Shown piece after piece: positions 36,752 through 45,606 of a stretch of DNA of 64,000 bases. The notes beneath the pieces were generated by a model. That model saw nothing but the letters and a program-made list of their open reading frames with translations. It was not told the DNA's origin and did no database searches. The DNA comes from Streptomyces sp. MMG1533 (lineage in GTDB: Bacteria; Actinomycetota; Actinomycetes; Streptomycetales; Streptomycetaceae), in contig NZ_LGDG01000085.1 in NCBI RefSeq assembly GCF_001279775.1, positions 60,264-124,263 on the forward strand. Direction: 5' to 3'. Numbering within the stretch: the first letter of the stretch is position 1; every line of letters starts with the position of its first letter. The position numbers and the translations under genes were made by a program.

Positions 36752-37993
36752 TCACGGTGTCGCCGGTGCCGAATTCTTCGTGTCCTGGGGCGTGCCGGGG
36801 TCGTCGCCCGAGGTTGCCGCCCATGTGCCCACACCGGCCGCGGCGACCAGGACCAGCGTGGCCACGCCCAGGACAAGACGCCGCCGCCGCGTCGCGGCCC
36901 GGTGCCGGGCCGACCCCGGCCTCGGTGCCCCCGCCGCCCGAGGCGCACGGGCGGTGCCCCTCGCGCCCCCGGCCAGTTCGTCGGGCGCCGGCACCCTCAT
37001 CGACGTATGCGTGTCCCGGTTGGAGTCGGCCGGCTTCGCGCCCGGTACCAGCGGCACCGCGCCCCGTCGCCGTACCGGCGTCGTGGACACCGGCTCGTCC
37101 GAGGGCGGGGCCTCGCCCTGCTCCTCCTCGAACTCGGTGTCCGGCTCGTCCACGTCCAGCGGCGGCATGCCCGCCAGCATCGGCAGCAGCTCCCGCAGCC
37201 GAGCGCCCAGCTCGGAGGCCCGCAGCCGGGAGGCCGGAGCCTTGGCCAGGCACTGCACGATCAGCTGCCAGAGCTCGTCCGGGATGCCGGGGAGGGGGAC
37301 GACCGTCTCCGTGACGTGGCGGCGCAGGACCGCACCCGGGTGTCCCCCGCCGAACGGCGTGAAGCCCGCAAGGAGCTCGTACAAGACGGTGGCCAGTGCG
37401 TAGATGTCCACCGAGGCCCGCGGCGGCAGGCCCTCCACGATCTCCGGTGCCAGGTAGTCCGGGGTGCCGATGATCTTCGTGGCCCTGGTTCGGCGCGGCG
37501 AATCGATCAGCTTCGCCACACCGAAGTCCGTCAGCAGCGCCGGATGCGACCCGCCGGGGCCCAGCGGGCCCTGCATGTCCAGGAGCACGTTCTCCGGCTT
37601 GACGTCGCGGTGGACGACCCCGGCCTTGTGCGCCGCCGCCAGTCCGTCCGCGACGTCCGCGACGATGGCGACGGCCGCCTCGGGCGCGAGCCGCTTCTCC
37701 CGGTCGAGCCGGGTGCGCAGGTCGGTGCCCCGGACGAGGTCCATGACCAGCGCGAGGTCGTTGCCGTCGACGACCATGTCGCGCACGGAGACCACGTTCG
37801 GATGCTCCAGGCCCAGCAGGGCCGTGCGCTCCTGCACGAAGCGTCCGACGAGTTCCTGGTCGGACGCGAGGTCCTCGCGCAGCAGCTTGACGGCGACAGG
37901 TCCCTCGGGTCCCTCGCCCAGCCACACCGTGCCGGCGCTGCCCCGCCCCAGGATCTGATGGGCGGTGTACCGGCTGCCGATCTTCCGTGCCAA
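36752..37993 (-). CDS. pkaB: Ser/Thr protein kinase PkaB
   Basis: A 413-residue transmembrane Hanks-type kinase. The N-terminal kinase domain (about 5-270) has GRGSAGTVW, the lysine in VAVKLL, HRDVKPENV, DFGVAK and APE. A Pro/Glu-rich juxtamembrane part follows, then a helix (LVLGVATLVLVAAAGVG) and only about 25 outward residues, too few for a real sensor domain. It starts with TTG, GGAG five bases before it; no other start fits the kinase N-terminus. It lies 114 bp behind pkaA on the same strand, as in S. coelicolor. Confidence 0.94.
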   Translation of the reverse strand: MARKIGSRYTAHQILGRGSAGTVWLGEGPEGPVAVKLLREDLASDQELVGRFVQERTALLGLEHPNVVSVRDMVVDGNDLALVMDLVRGTDLRTRLDREKRLAPEAAVAIVADVADGLAAAHKAGVVHRDVKPENVLLDMQGPLGPGGSHPALLTDFGVAKLIDSPRRTRATKIIGTPDYLAPEIVEGLPPRASVDIYALATVLYELLAGFTPFGGGHPGAVLRRHVTETVVPLPGIPDELWQLIVQCLAKAPASRLRASELGARLRELLPMLAGMPPLDVDEPDTEFEEEQGEAPPSDEPVSTTPVRRRGAVPLVPGAKPADSNRDTHTSMRVPAPDELAGGARGTARAPRAAGAPRPGSARHRAATRRRRLVLGVATLVLVAAAGVGTWAATSGDDPGTPQDTKNSAPATP

Positions 37994-38107
37994 GGCTGCT
38001 CCTACGGACGCGTGTTGTCGCTAAAACTACGCGCCGGAAGAGCCAACCTTCACCGCGGAGACGGAAATCACCCGCTGGGTGTCGACAAATCACCAAGCTC
38101 GGGCTTG

Positions 38108-39790
38108 CTACTGGCCGGAGGAGCTCCCGCTCAGGTCCCCGATCCACCCGGAAACCGTGTCGAACATGTCGCCGAGCTGCTGCCAGTAGCTCTTGCCCGT
38201 GCCGATCCACTCCTGCAGCGGGCTCAGCTCCCAGACCAGCCAGCCCGCGACGAACAGGATGACGATCGTGAACAGGCACCCCTTGAGGCAGCCCAGCCCG
38301 GGGATCTTCATCGGGTTGGCGCTGCGCTGCCGCCGCTCGCGGGGCTCGCGAGCGGGCCGCTGGGGCTCCGGCTGCGGGGGCGGCGCGTACCGCTGCGGCT
38401 GCTGACGGGGCTGGGGCTGCTGCTGCGGGGCGTACTGCTGTGGCTGTTGCTGCTGCGGATGGCCGTAGCCCCCCGGCTGCGGCCGCTGTGTGGGCCGCTG
38501 CTGCTGGGGCTGCTGCTGCGGCCGGGCGACCTGCCGTTGCGGGCGGCGGCGCAGCGGGTCCTGGCTGGGGTCGAGGTACTGGACCTGGGTCTGTTCGTTG
38601 CGGTCGCGGGCGGCGCGCAGCTGGTTCTGCCAGGGGTGCGGGTCCTCGGGCTGACCGGGCTGTCCCGGCTGCTGCCCCTGCTGCCCGCCCGGCTGGTGCT
38701 GCGGCACCGGCGGCATCACGGCGGTGGGGTCGGCGGCGCCCGTCGGCCCCCCGGGGGCACCGGGCCCGCCGGTGTGCGGCATGACGCTGGTCGCGGCGTT
38801 CGGGTCGTACGCGCCCGCGCCGTGCGGCAGCACCTGCGTCGGGTCGGCGGCGCCGGGCGCGCCCGGGACGGCCGCCGGGGCCGGGTCGGGAGCCAGCAGC
38901 GCGCCCACCGCCTCCGCGGCGGCGATCTGCGCGGAGTTCGCGTGCACGCCGATGCCCTCGGCGACCGTGCGCAGTCCGCGCGCGAGGTTCTCGGCGCTGG
39001 GGCGCTCGTCGGGGTTCTTGCGCAGGCAGCGTTCGATGACCGTCCAGAGCGGGTCGGGGACCGTGGACGGGCGGCGCGGTTCGGCGCTGAGATGCTGGTG
39101 GAGAACTTCGAGGGCCGACCCTCCGCCGAACGGGGGACGGCCGGTGACCAGCTCGTACATGAGGATGCCGGCGCCGTAGATGTCGACGGCGGAGGTCTGC
39201 GGGCGGCCCTCGGCGGACTCGGGCGCGACGTACGCGGGCGTGCCGACGAATTCGTGGGTGCGGGTCAGGCCGGGCGAGTCGGCGAGGCGCGCGATGCCGA
39301 AGTCGGTCAGCATCGGGTGCATCTGGCCGCTGTACTGCTTGAGCAGGACGTTCGCCGGCTTCAGGTCGCGGTGGACGACGCCGTCGGCGTGGCTGGCGGC
39401 GAGCGCGTCGGCGACCTGCGAGGTGAGCAGGGCTGCGGCGACGGGCGTGAAGGGGCCGTTCTCACGCAGGTAGCGGTGCAGGTCGGGGCCCTCGACGAGG
39501 TCCATGACCAGGGCCAGCAGATCGCCCTCGACGACCAGGTCGCGCACCCGGACGATGTTCGGGTGGGTCAGGCGGAGCAGGACGGAGCGCTCCCGCAGGA
39601 ACCGCATCACGATGTCGGGGTCGCTCGCGAGCTCCTCCTTGAGGACCTTGATCGCGACTGTCTCGCCGGGCTGGCCCTGCACGGCCGCCTCGGCGCCCGC
39701 GGTCTCGCGCTGGCGGGCTCGCCAGACGGTCCCCGTGGCGCCGCGTCCGAGCGGCTCCTCGAGGAAGTACTTGCTGCCTACCGGCCGCAC
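38108..39790 (-). CDS. pkaA: Ser/Thr protein kinase PkaA
   Basis: A 560-residue Hanks-type kinase: kinase domain at about 5-280 (GRGATGTVW, VAIKVLKEEL, HRDLKPANVLL, DFGIAR, APES). A long Pro/Gln-rich linker (about 340-485, PQQQPQQQR, QPQQYAPQQQP) follows, then a membrane helix (CLFTIVILFVAGWLVWEL) and a short outward tail. An Ala/Gly-rich insert interrupts the loop before the catalytic Lys (RETAGAEAAVQGQPG). The Gln-rich tract is unusual and may bind partners. The GTG at 39790 was chosen with GGGAG upstream; the frame is open further but unlike kinases. Confidence 0.93.
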   Translation of the reverse strand: MRPVGSKYFLEEPLGRGATGTVWRARQRETAGAEAAVQGQPGETVAIKVLKEELASDPDIVMRFLRERSVLLRLTHPNIVRVRDLVVEGDLLALVMDLVEGPDLHRYLRENGPFTPVAAALLTSQVADALAASHADGVVHRDLKPANVLLKQYSGQMHPMLTDFGIARLADSPGLTRTHEFVGTPAYVAPESAEGRPQTSAVDIYGAGILMYELVTGRPPFGGGSALEVLHQHLSAEPRRPSTVPDPLWTVIERCLRKNPDERPSAENLARGLRTVAEGIGVHANSAQIAAAEAVGALLAPDPAPAAVPGAPGAADPTQVLPHGAGAYDPNAATSVMPHTGGPGAPGGPTGAADPTAVMPPVPQHQPGGQQGQQPGQPGQPEDPHPWQNQLRAARDRNEQTQVQYLDPSQDPLRRRPQRQVARPQQQPQQQRPTQRPQPGGYGHPQQQQPQQYAPQQQPQPRQQPQRYAPPPQPEPQRPAREPRERRQRSANPMKIPGLGCLKGCLFTIVILFVAGWLVWELSPLQEWIGTGKSYWQQLGDMFDTVSGWIGDLSGSSSGQ

Positions 39791-40219
39791 GTCATGCGCT
39801 CCCTGTTGCTGGCTTACCTGGTCCCCACACCGGGTGTCCGGCGTGCTATGGGTGTTCCGACCCACTGTAGTGCCGCTCTCCGGGGCACCGGGATGTCGCC
39901 TTTCTGTGCGTCTTACGTACCGGTTCCCGTACCCGTTCGAAGGAAAGACGCTCGACTCGATCCCGTTGGTTGCCGGAGCCGGGCGTGACCGATCTCAAAT
40001 GGTCACGGGTCGGGCACTGGGCAGGCACTTTTGAGGGCAGAGCCGACCAATCAAGATCATTTGGTGATGGGCGGCGGGCACGTTGTCAGTGGCAGGTGCG
40101 AGGATGCCTCCTGTACTGGCCGACGTGCTCGTGGTGTTGGGGGAAGTCCGTGGCGTGGGACCGCGGAGCGGCTTCGTCCCCGTCCCCGGGTGCCCGCGCA
40201 GAAGGGACCGCTGACGGCG
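39791..40219. other. Divergent control region between pkaA and the FHA-FtsK gene
   Basis: A 429-bp gap without a credible gene. It should carry both promoters. A dyad cgtgacc-N10-ggtcacg lies at 39984-40007, and near-repeats cgtaccggttc and cgtacccgttc at about 39917-39940. No known consensus was matched. Confidence 0.4.
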
Positions 40220-43200
40220 ATGCACATCCGGCTGACCGTCGTAGACCCGCTGGGGTCGCCCGATCGGGCCCAGAGCCGCGCCGCGAGCTGCGACGTACTG
40301 GTCACCGCGCCCGCGGGCACCGCCCTGGCCGCGGTGGCGTCGGCGCTCGCCTCGGCGCTCCCCGCGGAGGCCGGCGCCCCGTCGGAGCGGAACCGGGAGG
40401 CGGGCGGCGGCCCGGCCGTGCTGTACGCCGGTGCGGAGCGGCTCGACGCCCAGCGCTGCACCCTGGGCGAACCCCCGCTGATCGACGGCGCTGTGCTGTC
40501 CCTGGGCGCCCCCGGCGAGCCGGAGGCGCATCCCGAGCTGGACGACGCGCCGACCCAACTCCACGTGGTCGCCGGCCCGGACGCGGGCGGAGTCCATCTC
40601 CTCCATGGCGGCCAGATCCACCTCGGCCGCTCCGCCGACGCCGATGTCCCGCTCGACGACCCTGACGTCTCCCGCCTGCACTGCGCGGTGACGGTCGGCC
40701 CCGACGGCCGCGTCTCGGTCGCCGACCTCGACTCCACGAACGGCACCTCGCTGGACGGCACGCGCGTGGGCACCCGCCCGGTCCGCTTCACGCCGGGCGC
40801 GCTGCTGCGGATCGGCGAGTCGGCCCTGCGGCTGGCCCCGGCGGGCGGCCCGGGGGCACGCGTGCGGACGACTCCCGACGGGGAGGGACAGGTGCGGGTG
40901 CCGACCGGCGGCGACACCGCAGGCGGACCGGCACAGGCTCCCGTGTCCGACGGCGGACCCACCCCCTCGAACAGGACGCGTCACGCGTACGGCCCCGCGG
41001 GCTGGGGCGCCTCGACCGGGACCCCGGGCGCGCAGGGCCACGGCCCCGTCGAACCACCGCTCGTCGTACCGGGCCAGGGCGGGGCGCCGCAGATCGAGAC
41101 CAGGGGGGCTCGGCCGCACGGCCGGACGAGCGCCGTGCCCCTGGACGGCTCGGGCTCCGACGACAGCGGGGCGACCCACGCCGGGCGGTTCGGGGTGGGT
41201 GCGGCGGGCGGCAGCTCGAGCCCGGCGACCGGAGACTTCGGGCCGGCTCACGAAGGCCCGTCCGGGGCGGGCAGGCCCGGCGACGCCTCCGGTGCGGTCA
41301 CCTCGGACGGCGGACGCACCCACGGAGACCGGTCCGGGGCGGGCAGGCCCGGCGACGCCACCCGTGCGATCACCTCGGACGGCGGACGGGCCAGCTCCGG
41401 CGCGTCCGGCGCCGCTCGGCAGGGCACGCATGCGGGCGACGGCCACGGAAACAGCCGGGGAGACGACCAAGGCCCCGGGCCCGGCGGGGCGGACTACGGC
41501 ACGGACCCCGCCGCCCCCGGAACCGGCCGCCGCAAAGGAACCCCCCTGCGCGGGACCGACGTACCGCCCGGCCTGCGCAAACGCGGCGGGCTCTCGGCGT
41601 GGGCGCGTCGGCTGACCGGCGGCCGTGGCGAGCAGGAGCCGGCCGGACACGGGGCGTACGACGAGACCGGGGACACCGCCTCCCCCGCATCGCAGACTGC
41701 ACCTCCGGCCCCGTCGTCCCAGGCCCCCGAGACCTGGCCGGACCCGGCGGCGCTGCTCCTGACGGCGCTCGGCCCCGGGCCCCGGCTGTGGGAGCGCGGC
41801 CCGGGCCACCCGGAGGCGCTCACGGTGCGGCTCGGTACCGCGGACCGTGCGGCGCCCGACGGCTCGGGAATGCTGCCCGCCGTTCCGGTGACCGCCGATC
41901 TGCGCGAGGCCGGGGCGCTGGGGCTGGCCGGACCGCGCGAGCGACTTGCCGGGCTGGCCCGCGCGGTCATCGCCCAGCTCGCCGCGCTGCACTCCCCCGA
42001 CGCCCTGGAAATCGTCCTGATCAGCGCGGACCGCTCCCGCCCCGTGGCGGAGCGCACCGCCGAGTGGTCCTGGCTGGGCTGGCTGCCGCATCTGCGCCCG
42101 GGACACGGCCAGGACTGCCGCCTCCTCCTCGCCTACGACCGCGAACAGGCCACGACCCGCACCGACGAACTCCTCCGCCGCCTGGAGGACCACCTGACGG
42201 ATGCCGCGGTCCCCGCCTCCGCCCAGCAGACGGCCTCGTCGTACGGCACCGACACGAGTGCCCCCGGCGACCGTCCGCCGCCCCGCGGTGCGAACCACCG
42301 CCCTTCCTGGGCCCGGGACGACGACGCGGTGGACGAGGACGGGGGCGGTTTCCCCGGGCCGTACACCGTGGTCGTCGTGGACGGCGACCCCGGAGGCGCC
42401 GCCGTCCGCGAGGCGGTGGCGCGGCTGGCGTCGGAAGGTCCACGAGCCGGCATACACGTCGTGTGCCTCGCGGAGACGGCACCCGCGTCGCCCGCCTCGC
42501 CGGTGACGGAGACGTACGAGGCGGCCTGTGCGGCGGCACCGGCGTTCCGCGAGTGCGGTGCCGTGGCGCTGCTCAGCGGCGACGTGGCGACGGCACTGCG
42601 GCTGATGCGGGTGGCGCGGGCGGGCACGGACGGTTCCGCCACGCCCGCCGCCCCCACCAGCCCCGCGGGGCCCGTGGGCCACGGCACGGTCGCCACCCTG
42701 GACGCCGTCTCGCTCGCGTGGGCCGAGCGGTTCGCGCGGGCGCTGGCCCCGTTGCGGGCGGAGGGCGCCTTCGGTGAGCGGCACGCGCGCGTGTCGGCGC
42801 CGCTGCCCCAGGCGGCCAGGCTGCTGGACGAGTTGGGGCTGGCCCGGGCCACCCCGGCGTCGCTGATGACCCGTTGGGCGGACGCGGCCGACGACACGGA
42901 GTCGCTCGGCGGGCGGGCCTGGGCCGTGCTCGGGGCCGGACCGCGCGGCCCGGTCTGCGCGGACCTCGCGACGGAGGGCCCGCACCTGCTGATCGAGGGA
43001 CCGGCGGGCAGCGGGCGTACGGAACTGCTGCGGGCCGTCGTCGCCTCGCTCGCCGCCGCCGAGCGGCCCGACCGGCTGAGCGTGGTGCTGATCGACGGCC
43101 GGGACAGCGTGGGCACGGACGGCGGCGGACACGGCGAGGGCCTGCGCGTCTGTACGGACGTACCGCATGTCACCACCCATCTCACCGCCAACGACCCCGT

Positions 43201-43978
43201 GCGCATGCGGGAGTTCGCCCAGTCCCTGAGCGCCGAGCTGAAGCGGCGCGCGGAGCTGCTCGGGCGCTCCGACTTCGCCGAGTGGCACACCGGGCGCGAG
43301 GTGTCGGGCCGCATAGTCACCCAGCGGACGGCTACGGCACGCGGTGCGTCCGGTACATCCGGTGCGTCCGGCGCCGGAGAGCACACCGGTGACCTGGACA
43401 CCCCGCCCAGCTCCACCCTCCGGCTGCGGCCGGCCGCCGCCCGGCGCCCGACGGAGGCCGCAGTGCCGCTGCCCCGCCTCGTCGTGATCGTGGACGACCT
43501 GGACGCCCTGGTCTCCCCCGCGTTGGGCTCGCCCGGCAGGCCCGCGGCGGGTTCGGTGATACGCGCCCTGGAGGCCGTGGCCCGCGAGGGCGAGCACCTC
43601 GGCGTCCACCTGGTGGCCGCGGCCGGCATCGGCGGCCGTACGGCCCAGTCGGACCCGGCGCGGCTGGCGACCCTCCGTGTCACCCTCGACGTCCCCACCC
43701 CGGGCCCCGACGAACCGGCCCCGGGACGCGGCCGCCTGACCTGGGCGGACGGGCGCGCAACCGCCTTCCAGGGAGGCCGCGTCACCGGCCGCATCCCGCG
43801 CACGGCGACCCTGCGGCCGACGGTCGTTCCGCTGGAGTGGGAGCGGATGGGTGACCCGCCGACCCGACGCCCGGTACGGGAGTTGGGCAACGGCCCGACG
43901 GACCTGGCTCTGCTGGCCAGTGCGTTGGAGCGGGCGGCACGAGAGGTCGCGGCGACCGAGGTGCCGTCGCTCCTGTAG
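40220..43978 (+). CDS. FHA-domain protein with FtsK/SpoIIIE-like ATPase region
   Basis: A 1252-residue cytoplasmic protein. An N-terminal region of about 110 residues precedes an FHA domain (about 115-207: LGRSADADVPLDDPDVSRLHC ... STNGTSLDG), which binds phosphothreonine. A disordered Gly/Ser-rich linker (about 210-500, with a 24-residue repeat) follows, then an FtsK/EccC-type module (about 515-1252). Its P-loop is GPAGSGRTE at about 925-933: arginine replaces the usual lysine, so ATP hydrolysis may be weak or lost. A Walker B-like VVLIDGRD follows. It is head to head with the PkaA/PkaB kinases, which could make the phosphate it reads. Function unknown. Confidence 0.83.
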   Translation: MHIRLTVVDPLGSPDRAQSRAASCDVLVTAPAGTALAAVASALASALPAEAGAPSERNREAGGGPAVLYAGAERLDAQRCTLGEPPLIDGAVLSLGAPGEPEAHPELDDAPTQLHVVAGPDAGGVHLLHGGQIHLGRSADADVPLDDPDVSRLHCAVTVGPDGRVSVADLDSTNGTSLDGTRVGTRPVRFTPGALLRIGESALRLAPAGGPGARVRTTPDGEGQVRVPTGGDTAGGPAQAPVSDGGPTPSNRTRHAYGPAGWGASTGTPGAQGHGPVEPPLVVPGQGGAPQIETRGARPHGRTSAVPLDGSGSDDSGATHAGRFGVGAAGGSSSPATGDFGPAHEGPSGAGRPGDASGAVTSDGGRTHGDRSGAGRPGDATRAITSDGGRASSGASGAARQGTHAGDGHGNSRGDDQGPGPGGADYGTDPAAPGTGRRKGTPLRGTDVPPGLRKRGGLSAWARRLTGGRGEQEPAGHGAYDETGDTASPASQTAPPAPSSQAPETWPDPAALLLTALGPGPRLWERGPGHPEALTVRLGTADRAAPDGSGMLPAVPVTADLREAGALGLAGPRERLAGLARAVIAQLAALHSPDALEIVLISADRSRPVAERTAEWSWLGWLPHLRPGHGQDCRLLLAYDREQATTRTDELLRRLEDHLTDAAVPASAQQTASSYGTDTSAPGDRPPPRGANHRPSWARDDDAVDEDGGGFPGPYTVVVVDGDPGGAAVREAVARLASEGPRAGIHVVCLAETAPASPASPVTETYEAACAAAPAFRECGAVALLSGDVATALRLMRVARAGTDGSATPAAPTSPAGPVGHGTVATLDAVSLAWAERFARALAPLRAEGAFGERHARVSAPLPQAARLLDELGLARATPASLMTRWADAADDTESLGGRAWAVLGAGPRGPVCADLATEGPHLLIEGPAGSGRTELLRAVVASLAAAERPDRLSVVLIDGRDSVGTDGGGHGEGLRVCTDVPHVTTHLTANDPVRMREFAQSLSAELKRRAELLGRSDFAEWHTGREVSGRIVTQRTATARGASGTSGASGAGEHTGDLDTPPSSTLRLRPAAARRPTEAAVPLPRLVVIVDDLDALVSPALGSPGRPAAGSVIRALEAVAREGEHLGVHLVAAAGIGGRTAQSDPARLATLRVTLDVPTPGPDEPAPGRGRLTWADGRATAFQGGRVTGRIPRTATLRPTVVPLEWERMGDPPTRRPVRELGNGPTDLALLASALERAAREVAATEVPSLL
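41261..41404 (+). repeat. Two 72-bp in-frame tandem repeats in the FHA-FtsK linker
   Basis: The unit starts with tccggggcgggcaggcccgg at 41261 and again at 41333. It encodes SGAGRPGDA.. .AVTSDGGR-type 24-residue repeats that differ at several residues. It lengthens a disordered linker without breaking the frame. Confidence 0.85.
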
Positions 43979-44225
43979 CGCCGGATCTGCACGATCCCGC
44001 CCATCCGGCGCCTGAGGACGAGGCAGTTCAGGCCGATAGCGGTGGTCCGGGCGCGGCAGCCCCCGGCGGATGCGAGCCACCACCCACCCACACCTGGTCA
44101 CGAGGGGGTCACGATCCCCGACTTGACACGCGACGCGCTCTTGCCGCCCCCAACCCCCCGGGCGTAGACCAGACCGCACGGGACAGCGCTCGAACGTTCG
44201 ACGAGGCACGAAGAACGGGGCAGTG
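43979..44225. other. Upstream region of the second sugar ABC operon
   Basis: This gap holds the 12-bp palindrome tcgaacgttcga (44190-44201), 24 bp before the lipoprotein start, in the place of a repressor site, and a TTGACA at 44123-44128 without a matching -10. No regulator gene is adjacent, so the palindrome has no evident owner. Confidence 0.5.
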
Positions 44226-45602
44226 ATGCGCAGCACGAGCAGTATGAACCGGAAGAACAGGGCCGCGAAAACCGCGGCCGCCCTCGTGGCGGGAGCCCTC
44301 GCGCTCTCGCTGACCGCCTGCGGCAGCGACGACGACAAGAGCAGCGACAACGACACGACCGCCAAGGAGACCGGCACCACCGTCACCCTCCCCAAGCTGG
44401 ACGGCAAGAGCCTGGAGGTCGCCGCCGTCTGGAGCGGCGCCGAGCAGGCCAACTTCAAGAAGGTTCTGGCGGAGTTCGAGAAGCGGACGGGCGCCAAGGT
44501 GACCTTCGTGCCCGCACAGGACCCGATCGTCAACTTCCTCGGCTCGAAGATCGCGGGCGGCCAGCCGCCGGACGTCGCGATGCTCCCGCAGCCCGGCGCC
44601 ATCAAGCAGGCCGTGGACAAGAAGTGGGCCAAGCCCCTCGGTGCCGACGCCCTCAAGGAGTTGCAGGAGAACTACTCCCAGGGCTGGCAGGACATCGGCA
44701 AGGTCGACGGCAAGCAGTACGGCGTCTACTACAAGGCCGCCAACAAGTCGCTGATCTGGTACAACGCCAAGGTCTTCGAGAACGCGGGGGCCACCGAGCC
44801 CAAGACCTGGGACGAACTCCTCACCACCGCACAGACGGTCTACGACTCCGGTGTCACCCCGTTCTCCGTCGGCGGCGCCGAGGGCTGGACCCTGACCGAC
44901 TGGTTCGAGAACATCTATCTCTCCCAGGCGGGCCCGGAGAAGTACGACCAGCTGGCCAAGCACGAGATCAAGTGGACGGACCCGTCCGTGAAGGACGCGC
45001 TGACCACGCTGGCGCAGGTCTGGGGCAAGAAGGACTACGTCGCGGGCGGCGCGGCCGGCGCGCTGCAGACGGACTTCCCGGCCTCGGTGACGCAGGTCTT
45101 CACCGGCGGCGACCAGCCCAAGGCGGGCATGGTCTACGAGGGTGACTTCGCGCAGGTCAACATCGTCCAGGCAGGTGCGAAGGTCGGCACGGACGCGAAG
45201 GTGTTCCCGTTCCCGGCCGTGGGTGACAACGCGCCCGTGGTCTCCGGCGGCGACGCGGCGGTGATCCTGAAGGACTCCGAGGCGGCACAGGCACTGGCCA
45301 CCTTCCTGGCCTCCCCGGACGCGGCGACCGTCCAGGCGAAGCTCGGCGGCTACCTCTCGCCGAACAAGAACGTGGCGGACTCGGCGTATCCGAACGCGGT
45401 GCAGCAGAAGATGGCCAAGGCGCTGATCGCGGCCGGCGACGACTTCCGCTTCGACATGTCCGACCAGGCCCCGCAGGCCTTCGGCGGCACGCCCGGCAAG
45501 GGCGAGTGGAAGGCGCTGCAGGACTTCCTGAAGAACCCGAAGGACATCGCCGGCACCCAGCAGAAACTGGAGGCCGACGCGGCGGCGGCCTACGGCGGCT
45601 GA
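44226..45602 (+). CDS. ABC sugar transporter, substrate-binding lipoprotein
   Basis: A 458-residue extracellular binding protein. Its basic start and hydrophobic signal end in the lipobox LSLTAC. The mature domain (VAAVWSGAEQANFKKVLAEFEKRTGAKVTF) is of the CUT1 sugar type. ATG 44226 was chosen; a GTG directly before it (44223) and an internal ATG at 44244 are possible. It is the first gene of a three-gene importer operon without ATPase, enzyme or regulator. Substrate unknown. Confidence 0.9.
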   Translation: MRSTSSMNRKNRAAKTAAALVAGALALSLTACGSDDDKSSDNDTTAKETGTTVTLPKLDGKSLEVAAVWSGAEQANFKKVLAEFEKRTGAKVTFVPAQDPIVNFLGSKIAGGQPPDVAMLPQPGAIKQAVDKKWAKPLGADALKELQENYSQGWQDIGKVDGKQYGVYYKAANKSLIWYNAKVFENAGATEPKTWDELLTTAQTVYDSGVTPFSVGGAEGWTLTDWFENIYLSQAGPEKYDQLAKHEIKWTDPSVKDALTTLAQVWGKKDYVAGGAAGALQTDFPASVTQVFTGGDQPKAGMVYEGDFAQVNIVQAGAKVGTDAKVFPFPAVGDNAPVVSGGDAAVILKDSEAAQALATFLASPDAATVQAKLGGYLSPNKNVADSAYPNAVQQKMAKALIAAGDDFRFDMSDQAPQAFGGTPGKGEWKALQDFLKNPKDIAGTQQKLEADAAAAYGG

Positions 45603-45606
45603 CGGG

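Noticed and set aside
35855..39988. A 1377-codon plus-strand frame across prfB, pkaB and pkaA
   Set aside because: It runs opposite to three unmistakable genes; its Leu/Gln tracts come from the Gln- and Pro-rich linker of PkaA read backwards.
39995..44656. A 1553-codon minus-strand frame opposite the FHA-FtsK gene
   Set aside because: The FHA motifs on the plus strand are clear; the antisense product has no recognisable domain and extreme Arg content.
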